Origin: Dokdonia sinensis | GTDB taxonomy: Bacteria; Bacteroidota; Bacteroidia; Flavobacteriales; Flavobacteriaceae | Length of the DNA stretch: 64,000 nucleotides | Direction: 5' to 3' | NCBI RefSeq assembly: GCF_003688895.1 | Contig: NZ_REFV01000009.1 | Location: forward strand, 82,447-146,446 | Shown here: one piece after another, positions 32,950-41,375 of the stretch | How the letters are laid out: each line of letters starts with the position of its first letter | Numbering within the stretch: the stretch's first letter is position 1 | Notes under the pieces: model-generated | Seen by the model: only the letters and a program-made list of their open reading frames with translations | Database searches by the model: none | Told to the model about the DNA's origin: nothing | Position numbers and translations under genes: made by a program

Positions 32950-35736
32950 ATGAAAAAACTTACATTTTATTTTACTGCTTTGTTATGGTGTGCTTTAATT
33001 GGCGTACTGAGCGCTCAGGACACAATGCGTGCCCCAGCTACGACGATGTGCCCTGCTGATATCGTACAGGCGGTTCCTGCAGGTGCTTGCGAGGCGACAG
33101 TAACTTACAGCTCAACACTCAATGCAAATGAAACTTATGAATTTACAGGAGCGATAGAAACATTTACAGTTCCTGTAGGAGTAACCTCTATTAACATTTC
33201 AGTCTCTGGAGCTCAAGGTGGGGCTAGTGCAGGAGCTTCTGGGGGGCTAGGAGCAGTCGCTAGTGGAGACTTTACGGTAACTCCTGGGCAAGAAATACAA
33301 CTCTTAGTGGGAGAAAAAGGAACAGATGATTCTGGTGGCGCCGGTGGTGGTGGTGGTGGTTCATTTGCGATTTTAGGAAATGATGTTGCCACAGGAACTT
33401 TGCTCATTGCCGCAGGCGGTGGAGGTGGAAGAGGTGCAGCCTTTTTTGGGTCTCAAGCTCCTGGAGGGCCTGGAGGGACTGGTCAAGCTACTGAGAATGG
33501 AGGAGGCGCTATAGGTGGTGCTTGTAATGCTTGTTCTGGAACAGCAGGAAATATGGGTAATGGAGGTACAGCTGCTTCTGGCTTTGGAGGAAGCGCAGGA
33601 GGCGCAGGTGCAGGTTTCCTAACAGATGGAGCTAACGCTAATGGTCCTGGTGCTTTGACCTCTGGAGGCCAGGCCATTGTAAGTGGCGGAGCTGGCGGTA
33701 CTGCTATCGGTATCCCTGGAGGTTTCGGTGGTGGAGGTGCTGGAGGTGCGACATCTGCCGGTGGTGGCGGTGGTGGCGGTGGCTACAGCGGTGGTGCAAG
33801 TGGCGGTCAAGGCGGTGTTGTAGGAAGCGGCGGCGGTGGCGGTGGTTCCTTAAATACTGGAACAAATGCCGTGGTTACAGGGGGTACCAATTCTGGAAAT
33901 GGTGTTATTACCATCTCATATACTATAGACGCAACTCTTACAGCTGGACTCGCTAGTGGAAGTGCATATCCAATAGGAACAACAGAAAATACGCTGTCTT
34001 TTATTGATGGTGGTGGGAACACCGTTTCCTGCAACTTCAATGTAATGATAGAGGATAATGAGGATCCTGTGCTTATGGTTCCAGCAGACATTGCTCAGGA
34101 TACTGACGCGGGTGTATGTGGTGCTGTTGTAAACTATACTATTACTACTTCAGATAATTGTGATTTTGCCCCAGAAACGGTAGCAGGTTTCTCTTTATTA
34201 GGAACCTTTAATGAGAAAACGTATTTCTTATCAGATGTAGCAATGGGACCTGGGGCTATTTATAGTGATGCAGCCACAAATGGATATGAACTTGTTTCTA
34301 TTACTAGCGCTGCAGAGAATGCTTTTGTTCGCTTAGAAGCAAATGCTGCAGGGGCAACGGGAGATTTAACCATAGGATTTAACGATCTTGATGTAGAAGG
34401 AACCTTTGTATGGCAAAATGGAGATCCGGTAACGTATACGAACTGGAATAGCGGAGAGCCAAATAATCAAGGCGACGAAGATTATGTAACCATGCAACCC
34501 TCAGGTCGCTGGGCAGATTTTCCTAACATCGGGGGAAATAGATATATTATCCAGTTTGACGGAAGCTTAGAGCAGACTGCTGGTCTGGCATCTGGCGAAG
34601 TATTTCCTGTGGGAACGACCACAAATACGTATGTACTAACGGATGCCTTTGGGAACTCGGTGACAGAATCATTTGATGTTGTGGTTACGGACAATGAAAA
34701 CCCCGACGCTCAATGCGTAGCAGATTTTACCGTGCAACTCGACGCAAATGGTCAAGCAACCATCACCGCGGCAGATATTGATAACGGATCTACCGATGCC
34801 TGTGGGATTGCAAGTACAAGCGTAGATGTCACAGACTTTGATTGCTCAAATGTGGGTGCAAATGTAGTTACACTTACCGTTACAGATAACAACGGAAACA
34901 CTAGTACGTGCACGACTACAGTAACAGTCGAAGATACGACGGGAGTCGTAGTAGTATCTGGTCCAGTAGATATTTTTACGGGTACAGGACCTAATGATGA
35001 TGCTTGTTCAACTGTTGTTAATTATGACCCCGTGACTATAGATAGCTTTGTGCTTGATAATAATTGTGGAGATAGTACAACCTTTGCTGTGTCTCAAACA
35101 GGTGGTCTAGGAAGTGGGTCTGTTTTTCCTGTAGGTACGACTACAGAAACGTACACTATTGTAGATAATAATGGTAACGAGACAGAGTATTCATTTGAAA
35201 TCACCATATCAGATACTACAAATCCTGTAATCGATTGTCCCGAAGATATCATCGTTTCGGAGGATGAAAACGACCTGTATGTCATTTTGGATTACACCAC
35301 GGGCGCTAGTGATAATTGTTCTACAGGAGATGACCTCACAATCACACAAACTCCAGTTGCAGGCACATCTGTAGGTGTTGGAGTGACAACCGTAACTGTC
35401 GAGGCTACTGATCTTGTTGGAAATACAACGACTTGCTCATTTGATATTACAGTAGACAGTACACTCGGGATAGATGAAGACGAATCGACTTTAGGCGATA
35501 TTGAAATCTATCCTAATCCTACTTCAAATACTATAAATGTCGAAATTGGGTCTCAAGGAGTCGAAAAAATAGTGCTTTTTGATATAAAGGGGAGAAAGTT
35601 GAAAGAGTTTGAGATTGCAAACTCAGGACAATTTACCACACAGATAGATCTAGGTGACTTTGCAGAAGGGGTGTATTTACTTCAGTTCATTAAAAACAAG
35701 GAACAAGTCACAAAAAGAATCATAAAGAGAAATTAG
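32950..35736 (+). CDS. T9SS adhesin: glycine-rich, HYR and C-type-lectin-like domains
   Basis: 928 residues. Signal peptide to about 22, then a glycine-rich domain (about 60-325, GGGGGGS-type strings), HYR-type beta domains (about 335-395), a C-type-lectin-like domain (about 407-540, GYELVSITSAAEN ... WNSGEPNNQGDEDYV, the calcium/sugar-binding motif), three more HYR repeats (about 555-830), and a T9SS sorting domain (about 848-928, IEIYPNPTSNTINV, FDIKGRKLKEF, GVYLLQF). Likely a surface adhesin that binds carbohydrates. The DNA of the glycine-rich part (33,340-33,850) is low-complexity GGT/GGA and prone to slippage. Confidence 0.85.
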   Translation: MKKLTFYFTALLWCALIGVLSAQDTMRAPATTMCPADIVQAVPAGACEATVTYSSTLNANETYEFTGAIETFTVPVGVTSINISVSGAQGGASAGASGGLGAVASGDFTVTPGQEIQLLVGEKGTDDSGGAGGGGGGSFAILGNDVATGTLLIAAGGGGGRGAAFFGSQAPGGPGGTGQATENGGGAIGGACNACSGTAGNMGNGGTAASGFGGSAGGAGAGFLTDGANANGPGALTSGGQAIVSGGAGGTAIGIPGGFGGGGAGGATSAGGGGGGGGYSGGASGGQGGVVGSGGGGGGSLNTGTNAVVTGGTNSGNGVITISYTIDATLTAGLASGSAYPIGTTENTLSFIDGGGNTVSCNFNVMIEDNEDPVLMVPADIAQDTDAGVCGAVVNYTITTSDNCDFAPETVAGFSLLGTFNEKTYFLSDVAMGPGAIYSDAATNGYELVSITSAAENAFVRLEANAAGATGDLTIGFNDLDVEGTFVWQNGDPVTYTNWNSGEPNNQGDEDYVTMQPSGRWADFPNIGGNRYIIQFDGSLEQTAGLASGEVFPVGTTTNTYVLTDAFGNSVTESFDVVVTDNENPDAQCVADFTVQLDANGQATITAADIDNGSTDACGIASTSVDVTDFDCSNVGANVVTLTVTDNNGNTSTCTTTVTVEDTTGVVVVSGPVDIFTGTGPNDDACSTVVNYDPVTIDSFVLDNNCGDSTTFAVSQTGGLGSGSVFPVGTTTETYTIVDNNGNETEYSFEITISDTTNPVIDCPEDIIVSEDENDLYVILDYTTGASDNCSTGDDLTITQTPVAGTSVGVGVTTVTVEATDLVGNTTTCSFDITVDSTLGIDEDESTLGDIEIYPNPTSNTINVEIGSQGVEKIVLFDIKGRKLKEFEIANSGQFTTQIDLGDFAEGVYLLQFIKNKEQVTKRIIKRN

Positions 35737-35754
35737 TAAAATAAGGAGATTGTT

Positions 35755-35792
35755 TAAAAGGGGGTCACGAGAGTGGCTCCTTTTTTTTTAAG
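35755..35792 (+). terminator. Terminator after the lectin-like adhesin gene
   Basis: Stem GGGGTCAC/GTGGCTCC around GAGA (35760-35780) with two G-U pairs, followed by nine T. A palindrome copy lies 24 bp further on. Confidence 0.8.
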
Positions 35793-35813
35793 AAAAATGA
35801 ATTAAAGGGTTTA

Positions 35814-35829
35814 CGCTTTCGCGAAAGCA
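35814..35829. repeat. Palindrome variant, one change
   Basis: Last base A; intergenic, after the lectin-adhesin terminator. Confidence 0.8.
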
Positions 35830-35951
35830 TAATTAAGGAAATGAACAAGGCATAAAACCGATAACTTGTGTTTGTCTTTCGGTTTCTAGGGGCTAAGTAA
35901 GAATCTAAATGTTTTAAAAAGAAAGTGACACTTGCTTCGTGTAGAACAAAC

Positions 35952-37322
35952 TTATCCAAAAAGGTGTCGCACGACATCGTGCACCTTTGCTACTTTAATA
36001 ATGTTGATGTGATATTTCTGATCAGGAATCTTACAATATTTTGAGATCACAATACTGCCAAAACCTAGTTTCTCTGCCTCAAGGATACGTTGCTCTACAC
36101 GATTTACGGGGCGAACTTCTCCTGCAAGGCCTATCTCTGCCGCAAAGCACATGGATTTATCTACAGAAATATCAACGTTTGAAGACAAAACTGCGGCGAC
36201 CACAGCTAGGTCTATAGCAGGATCATCTACAGAGATTCCTCCAGTGACATTGAGGAAGACGTCTTTTGCCCCAAGTTTAAAACCTGCGCGCTTCTCAAGA
36301 ACGGCAAGGAGCATATTGAGTCGTTTTGCATTGTATCCTGTCGAGCTACGCTGTGGCGTTCCGTAAACTGCGGTACTCACAAGTGCCTGGAGCTCAATCA
36401 TAAGCGGTCGCATCCCTTCCATTGTGGTGGCGATGGCAGTACCGCTCAAGTCTTCGTCGTTTTTTGAGATGAGGATTTCGCTCGGGTTTGATACTTCGCG
36501 CAAGCCACTACCTTGCATCTCGTATATTCCGAGTTCGCTGGTGCTCCCAAAACGGTTTTTGTGCGCACGTAGAATGCGGTACACGTGATTGCGGTCGCCT
36601 TCAAATTGCAGTACGGTATCCACCATATGCTCGAGAATTTTAGGCCCAGCAATATTCCCATCTTTCGTAATATGACCTATAAGGATGACGGGTGTTGACG
36701 TCTCCTTAGCAAAACGGATGAGCTCTGAGGTAGTTTCCCGGATTTGAGAAATACTTCCCGCAGTGCTTTCTATATGGTCAGAATGCAAGGTCTGTATAGA
36801 GTCTATGATGACAATGTCGGGTTGCATCTCCTCAATGTGCCTAAAGATGTTTTGTGTTTTGGTCTCCGTAAGTATATAACATTGATCACTTTCTGGGTTG
36901 ATGCGCTCTGCCCGCATCTTTATTTGTTGCTGGCTTTCTTCTCCAGATACATATAGCGTTTTGTAGGGAAGTGCAAGTGAAATTTGAAGTAGCAAGGTGC
37001 TTTTTCCTATTCCTGGTTCTCCGCCCAGAAGCGTAAGTGACCCAGGAACTAGCCCTCCACCTAGCACACGATTTAGTTCACCGTTTTTTGTGTTCATTCG
37101 CGCCTCGGAGGCGGTGGAGATATCGGCAATTTTAAGGGGCTTGCTGGTTCTTGTGAGTCCAGAGACCTTCGAGGACTCGCTTTTCCAGTCTTTCTTATCG
37201 GCTTTTTGAACGACTTCCTCTACAATGGTGTTCCATTGTTTACAGGCGTGGCATTGTCCTGCCCACTTAGCGTGTTGTGTGCCACAGTTTTGACAGAAGA
37301 AGGTAGTTTTAATTTTAGCCAT
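35952..37322 (-). CDS. radA: DNA repair protein RadA
   Basis: About 456 residues from ATG 37322 (MAKIKTTFFCQNCG), the conserved RadA start; the frame opens at 37379 with 19 more residues that are not typical. Domains: a four-cysteine zinc finger (CQNCGTQHAKWAGQCHAC, about 9-27), a RecA-like ATPase with Walker A GGEPGIGKST (about 100), the RadA-specific KNRFGSTSELGIYEM motif (about 250-265), and a C-terminal Lon-like domain. RadA drives branch migration of recombination intermediates. Divergent from the sensor kinase gene at 37626, with an RNA-like element between them. Confidence 0.93.
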   Translation of the reverse strand: MAKIKTTFFCQNCGTQHAKWAGQCHACKQWNTIVEEVVQKADKKDWKSESSKVSGLTRTSKPLKIADISTASEARMNTKNGELNRVLGGGLVPGSLTLLGGEPGIGKSTLLLQISLALPYKTLYVSGEESQQQIKMRAERINPESDQCYILTETKTQNIFRHIEEMQPDIVIIDSIQTLHSDHIESTAGSISQIRETTSELIRFAKETSTPVILIGHITKDGNIAGPKILEHMVDTVLQFEGDRNHVYRILRAHKNRFGSTSELGIYEMQGSGLREVSNPSEILISKNDEDLSGTAIATTMEGMRPLMIELQALVSTAVYGTPQRSSTGYNAKRLNMLLAVLEKRAGFKLGAKDVFLNVTGGISVDDPAIDLAVVAAVLSSNVDISVDKSMCFAAEIGLAGEVRPVNRVEQRILEAEKLGFGSIVISKYCKIPDQKYHINIIKVAKVHDVVRHLFG

Positions 37323-37436
37323 TTCATCTAGTTTATGAGCAATGTGTGTAGGGAAACACGGTAATGGTTTTAAAACCAAAAAATTATAAAAACGTTATAT
37401 CTGTTGCTTCTTTATTATGCCCGAGAAGTAAAAGTA

Positions 37437-37495
37437 TTCAATTGGGGGATTGGATACAAGAGAAAGAGGACTTGCGTACGAACTCCTCTTTTTTG
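37437..37495 (+). ncRNA. Candidate small RNA A: G-loop hairpin plus terminator
   Basis: TTCAATTGGGGGATTGGA (37437-37454) forms a six-base stem with a TGGGGG loop and one G-U pair, then a terminator stem AAAGAGGA/TCCTCTTT (37463-37470 with 37484-37491) and a T run. The same first hairpin occurs at 44079, 44265 and 63854. No TACGTA boxes are seen upstream. It lies between divergent radA and the first kinase gene, 15 bp before an exact palindrome. Confidence 0.45.
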
Positions 37496-37509
37496 ATTTG
37501 TGATTTTTA

Positions 37510-37525
37510 CGCTTTCGCGAAAGCG
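37510..37525. repeat. 16-bp palindrome, exact copy 8
   Basis: Intergenic, shortly after the terminator of RNA element A; preceded by TTTTTA and followed by GA. Confidence 0.9.
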
Positions 37526-37625
37526 GACATCAAAATAATTACACATAACTTACACGAGTAATGCTAATGATAATAGTACAGTCACTTCAAGTATTTTTTT
37601 TTGAAATGAATTATATTTAACGCAG

Positions 37626-40484
37626 ATGAAAATTAGGTTGCTATTTTTTCTTGTGTTTTTATATTGTTGTCCCGCAATTGCACAGCAATATCTTTTTAAG
37701 CAATACACAAAAGAGGAAGGTCTTTCTAATAATGAGGTCTACGATCTTATTCAAGCAAGAGATGGAATTATCTGGGCGGCAACCTATGGAGGCGTCAGTG
37801 CCTTTGACGGCTCCTCGTTTAAAAACTACACAACAGAGGATGGACTCGCCTCAGATTTTGCTTTTTCTGTTTTTGAGGACTCTAAGGGGCGCATCTGGGT
37901 AGGCACGCTGAGTAAAGGGATCAGTATCATTAAAGATGGAAAGGTTACATCTCCTAGTGACATCGATTATTTTAATTATGGAACGGTTACGGAGTTCTTT
38001 GAGCACGATGATGGAAGCATTTACATTTTTGCAAATCGGGGTGTCATCAAATATCAAGATGGGATGTTCATCCCGATTATCGAAGCAACCGAAATTATTC
38101 AGGACGGAATCTACGTTCAAGATGTAGTTCTTCTCAACGATCACACCTTTGCAATGGCTTCTACCCGTAGGGGTGTTATATTATTTAATACCCTTACGTG
38201 TGAGTTGGATTATATAAATGAAGATAGTCACAAGATTAATAATCTTTGTTTTAGCGTGCATCTAGACGATGACGGTGCTTTATGGATAGGGAGCTATGGA
38301 GCATTGTATAAACTAAAAGATGATAAGAAAGAAACTTATGTGCCAGATTGGAATGACTTCAACAGCAATAAAATCTGGCGAATTCTAGAAGATAATGGTC
38401 GCTTGTACCTAGCAACAGAGGGTAATGGTTTACTCCTTTTTGACAAAAAAACAGAACAGTTTAAAATCTTAGATGACCAGAGAGGTTTTCCTAATAAATA
38501 TGCCTATTCTCTTATTAAGGATAGAGAGGATAATTTCTGGTTTGCCACGTATCGCGGTGGGCTGGTAAAGTTTAGGGATACATCTTTTACTTTTTATGAT
38601 GCAAGTCAGGGACTTCCAGAGGGAGCTGTAAAAAGCGTCGTAAGCTGGAATGAAGACTGGGCTGTAAGCACCGAAAATGGAGTCGCAATTTTTGAAGAAG
38701 GTCGGGTCGTAGATACTTTAATGAAAGGTATCTCTACAGGTATGCTTAATGTTTCTAATTCAAAAGAATTGCTGGTTTCAGGAAATGACACTTACGCATT
38801 CCAAGATCGTTATTCAAAAGAGTTTGTAGTAGAGGGAGCACATAGTTATGTAATTAAAAATGATGCGAAACTTGTTATCTCTAGTTCATCGCAAATCCAT
38901 TTTATGACAGACGGTAGCAGTGTAACGATTCCCGCCCGAAAAGCTGCAGCCATTGTACCTATAGGAGACCGCTATCTAAGCGCATCACAATTTGGTATGT
39001 TCCAGTTGCATAACAATGTAGAAGACAGTATTCCTGGGTTGCATCAAAAATACCACGAGGCCTTTTATACGTTAGATATACTAAATGCAAATACCGCAGT
39101 AACTGCAAATAATAAAAATTTGTATTTCATCACGCTAGAAAACAGCAACTTTAAAAATAGAATCTTTCCGCTAGATGCGCTAAATATTCGAGATGATGTA
39201 ACCGCTTTACGTGTAGCCGGAGACGACCTATGGTTGGCTTCAAAAAAGGGCCTCAGTAAACTTGCGGTGAGTCCCTTGCTTCAAAAAGACAGCATAGTGA
39301 TGCAGCATTACACAAATACCTTTGGATTTCCTACCCAAGCCATATTGGAAAATCAAATAGCTGTCAGTAAAGACGGTACAGTAGCTTTTGCCACAAAAGA
39401 AGGTGTCGGATTTTTTTCTGAAGATAATTTTGTGAGCAATACACAACCGCCACAACTTAAATTAAAGAACATACTTCTTTTTGCCGAAAAACTAGATGAA
39501 GCAACCTTCTTAAAAGGTGATAAGCTGGTACTACCTTACACAAAAAACTACCTCACTTTTAACATGCAAGCCGTCACGTTTACCTCGCCAGAGACCGTGA
39601 ACTACAGCTATAGGTTGCGAGGCTTACGAGATAGTGATACTTGGTCCAGTCCTTCCCAAAAAAAGGATATCGTTTTTTCCTACCTTCCTCCAGGGGATTA
39701 TGTCTTTGAGTTTACAGCAGATAATGGTAATGGCGTCTGGCAACCAGACGCATTTACATATCCGTTTACAATTTCGGTTCCATTCTGGCGTACCATTTGG
39801 TTTTGGTCTATTTTAGGATTTACAGCAGTGGCACTGGGGTTTATTTTGCTTTCGCGAAAGAATCTCCTCGCAAGAAAACGTCAAGAACGAGTCACTCAGG
39901 ACATCATAAACGCTCAAGAAGAAGAACGGTCTCGTGTTGCTAGAGAACTGCACGATAGCGTAGGTCAAAAGCTAATGATGCTCACGCGTAAGGTGAAGTA
40001 TCTCAAAAACCCAGAAGCCGAAGCTCTTGCGGGAAGCACTCTCAGTGAACTCAGGTCTATTTCTAGGGGCTTACACCCAGCTGTTCTGGAACGATTAGGA
40101 TTCACAGCTGCCTTAGAAGCATTGCTTGAAGAGGTAGATGAACAAACAGATACCTTCATATCCTCAGAGATTGAAAACATAGATGCTTATGTCTCACAAA
40201 ATGCTGGATTGCATATGTATCGTGTTTTTCAGGAACTACTATCTAATATGATAAAACACGCTCAGGCTCCTGCAGCTAGAGTTGAGGTTTCAAAAGAAGG
40301 ACAGACCCTTCGGCTCTATTTAAAAGATAACGGTAAAGGATTTAACTATCATGAAAAACTAAAAACCACAAAGAGTCTCGGGATGAAGTCCATTTTAGAA
40401 CGTTGTAAGATTATTAACGCAAGATTGGAGGTGAATTCTCAAATAGGGCAAGGGACTACATATATTCTAATCGTCCCTATATAG
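37626..40484 (+). CDS. Sensor histidine kinase with two-component-regulator propeller
   Basis: 952 residues. Signal peptide (to about 19), a seven- or fourteen-bladed periplasmic propeller made of reg_prop repeats (DGIIWAATYGGVSAFDG, KGRIWVGTLSKGISI, DNFWFATYRGGLVKF), a Y_Y_Y domain (about 645-710), one transmembrane helix (about 724-744), then a HisKA_3 domain with the phospho-accepting His in ARELHDSVGQK (about 773) and an HATPase (NMIKHA..., DNGKGFN, GMKS). No fused receiver or DNA-binding domain, unlike many Bacteroidetes hybrid sensors. A palindrome variant (39847-39862) encodes LLSRK just after the membrane helix. It lies 89 bp upstream of the response-regulator gene, which has its own promoter. 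Confidence 0.9.
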   Translation: MKIRLLFFLVFLYCCPAIAQQYLFKQYTKEEGLSNNEVYDLIQARDGIIWAATYGGVSAFDGSSFKNYTTEDGLASDFAFSVFEDSKGRIWVGTLSKGISIIKDGKVTSPSDIDYFNYGTVTEFFEHDDGSIYIFANRGVIKYQDGMFIPIIEATEIIQDGIYVQDVVLLNDHTFAMASTRRGVILFNTLTCELDYINEDSHKINNLCFSVHLDDDGALWIGSYGALYKLKDDKKETYVPDWNDFNSNKIWRILEDNGRLYLATEGNGLLLFDKKTEQFKILDDQRGFPNKYAYSLIKDREDNFWFATYRGGLVKFRDTSFTFYDASQGLPEGAVKSVVSWNEDWAVSTENGVAIFEEGRVVDTLMKGISTGMLNVSNSKELLVSGNDTYAFQDRYSKEFVVEGAHSYVIKNDAKLVISSSSQIHFMTDGSSVTIPARKAAAIVPIGDRYLSASQFGMFQLHNNVEDSIPGLHQKYHEAFYTLDILNANTAVTANNKNLYFITLENSNFKNRIFPLDALNIRDDVTALRVAGDDLWLASKKGLSKLAVSPLLQKDSIVMQHYTNTFGFPTQAILENQIAVSKDGTVAFATKEGVGFFSEDNFVSNTQPPQLKLKNILLFAEKLDEATFLKGDKLVLPYTKNYLTFNMQAVTFTSPETVNYSYRLRGLRDSDTWSSPSQKKDIVFSYLPPGDYVFEFTADNGNGVWQPDAFTYPFTISVPFWRTIWFWSILGFTAVALGFILLSRKNLLARKRQERVTQDIINAQEEERSRVARELHDSVGQKLMMLTRKVKYLKNPEAEALAGSTLSELRSISRGLHPAVLERLGFTAALEALLEEVDEQTDTFISSEIENIDAYVSQNAGLHMYRVFQELLSNMIKHAQAPAARVEVSKEGQTLRLYLKDNGKGFNYHEKLKTTKSLGMKSILERCKIINARLEVNSQIGQGTTYILIVPI
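39847..39862. repeat. Palindrome variant, two to three changes
   Basis: TGCTTTCGCGAAAGAA in the first kinase gene, read as LLSRK just after the membrane helix. Confidence 0.6.
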
Positions 40485-40485
40485 T

Positions 40486-40552
40486 CTACGTATCCTACGT
40501 AATATCTGTTATAAGTACGTAGGTTACGAAGGAAAAAAGTAACTTATATTCG
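40486..40552 (+). promoter_or_regulatory. TACGTA-box promoter of the first response-regulator gene
   Basis: TACGTA at 40487, 40496 and 40516, and a -7 box TATATTCG at 40545-40552. The last TACGTA starts 29 bp before the -7 box. The two arms CTACGTATCCTACGTA (40486-40501) and TACGTAGGTTACGAAG (40516-40531) form an imperfect dyad, 14 of 16 bases. This suggests that the regulator controls its own gene. Confidence 0.6.
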
Positions 40553-40573
40553 TAACACAGGAAGTATATAGTA

Positions 40574-41224
40574 ATGTTCAACAAATCTCAAATATCAATT
40601 GTAGTGGCAGACGACCATCCCATTATGCGCAAGGGCTTGAGTCAAGAATTACAAGAGGCCGGCTATGATCTCGTTGCGATAGCAGAGAATGGAGCTCTTG
40701 CCCTAGAGGCAATTGTAAACCATAAACCCACTATTGCTTTACTCGATATTGAAATGCCGTTGCTTACAGGATTTGAAGTGATAAAGCGAAGCCGCAAAGA
40801 GAGTCCAGTCACAAAGTTCATTGCAATGACTTATCACAAGGAAAAGGGCTTTGTTGTTCAAGCAAAAAATCTAAAAGTAGACGGATATATGCTCAAAGAA
40901 GACGGGATTGATGAGATTGAGAGATGCATAGAAGCCGTACTTAACAACAAAACTTATTATAGTAAGTCCTTTGATGCAGGATTTGAAAAAATTGTACAGG
41001 ATGAACTTAAGAAAATCACCTTACTGACACCTTCAGAACGGACTATCATACGCCTCGTGGCACAGCAAAAAACTTCAACAGAAATAGGGGAACTACTCTT
41101 AATTTCTCCTAGAACAGTACAAAAGCATCGCACTAATATTATTGCAAAACTAGACCTTGCATCAGGAACAGATGCGTTATCTCAATGGGTGCTAGAGCAT
41201 AAGGAGCTGGTGAATACGCTTTAA
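40574..41224 (+). CDS. LuxR/FixJ-type response regulator (first pair)
   Basis: 216 residues. Receiver domain 1-125 with acidic pocket (VADDHPIM), phospho-acceptor Asp in IALLDIEMPLLTGFEV (about residue 57), Thr in FIAMTYHK and Lys in GYMLKEDG. The C-terminal helix-turn-helix (about 150-210) is of the LuxR/NarL kind: LTPSERTIIRLVAQQKTSTEIGELLLISPRTVQKHRTNIIAKL. Partner of the preceding kinase by gene order. The promoter has three TACGTA boxes, and the following adhesin gene has the same arrangement, so it may activate itself and the adhesin. Confidence 0.92.
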   Translation: MFNKSQISIVVADDHPIMRKGLSQELQEAGYDLVAIAENGALALEAIVNHKPTIALLDIEMPLLTGFEVIKRSRKESPVTKFIAMTYHKEKGFVVQAKNLKVDGYMLKEDGIDEIERCIEAVLNNKTYYSKSFDAGFEKIVQDELKKITLLTPSERTIIRLVAQQKTSTEIGELLLISPRTVQKHRTNIIAKLDLASGTDALSQWVLEHKELVNTL

Positions 41225-41241
41225 ATGCGTTTCGTTTTATA

Positions 41242-41307
41242 TACGTACCCTACGCAGTATCTGCGCGCACTACGTATTTTCAAATTTTAATATTGAGATT
41301 ATATTGC
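41242..41307 (+). promoter_or_regulatory. TACGTA-box promoter of the PKD/HYR adhesin gene
   Basis: TACGTA at 41242, TACGCA at 41251 and TACGTA at 41271; -7 box TATATTGC at 41300-41307, again 29 bp after the last box. From CCCTACG to CACTACGTAT, the sequence is nearly the same as upstream of the adhesin gene at 48167, including GCGCACTACGTAT. Confidence 0.6.
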
Positions 41308-41375
41308 AACTATCTTAACGGGGGTCTCAGAATAAGAATGATAAAGCCACTTAAACTTTATCAAATTATCTAATT

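Noticed and set aside
33213..34091. Pro/Ala-rich minus-strand ORFs opposite the lectin-like adhesin
   Set aside because: They are complements of GGT/GGA-rich glycine codons; the plus-strand protein has a signal peptide and a sorting domain and is clearly the real gene.
21940..34630. Further TACGTA sites (for example near 21942, 22165, 25938, 34625)
   Set aside because: They lie singly inside genes, without a second box or a -7 box at the right distance; a 6-mer is expected about 15 times in 64 kb.
35765..35977. 70-residue minus-strand ORF containing LSRKRK
   Set aside because: It overlaps the end of radA and reads through the terminator and the intergenic palindrome; the motif arises from the palindrome itself.
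37612..37619. -7 box TATATTTA of the first kinase gene
   Set aside because: It would put the start of transcription at the ATG itself, and no -33 element is present; I cannot support it as the promoter.
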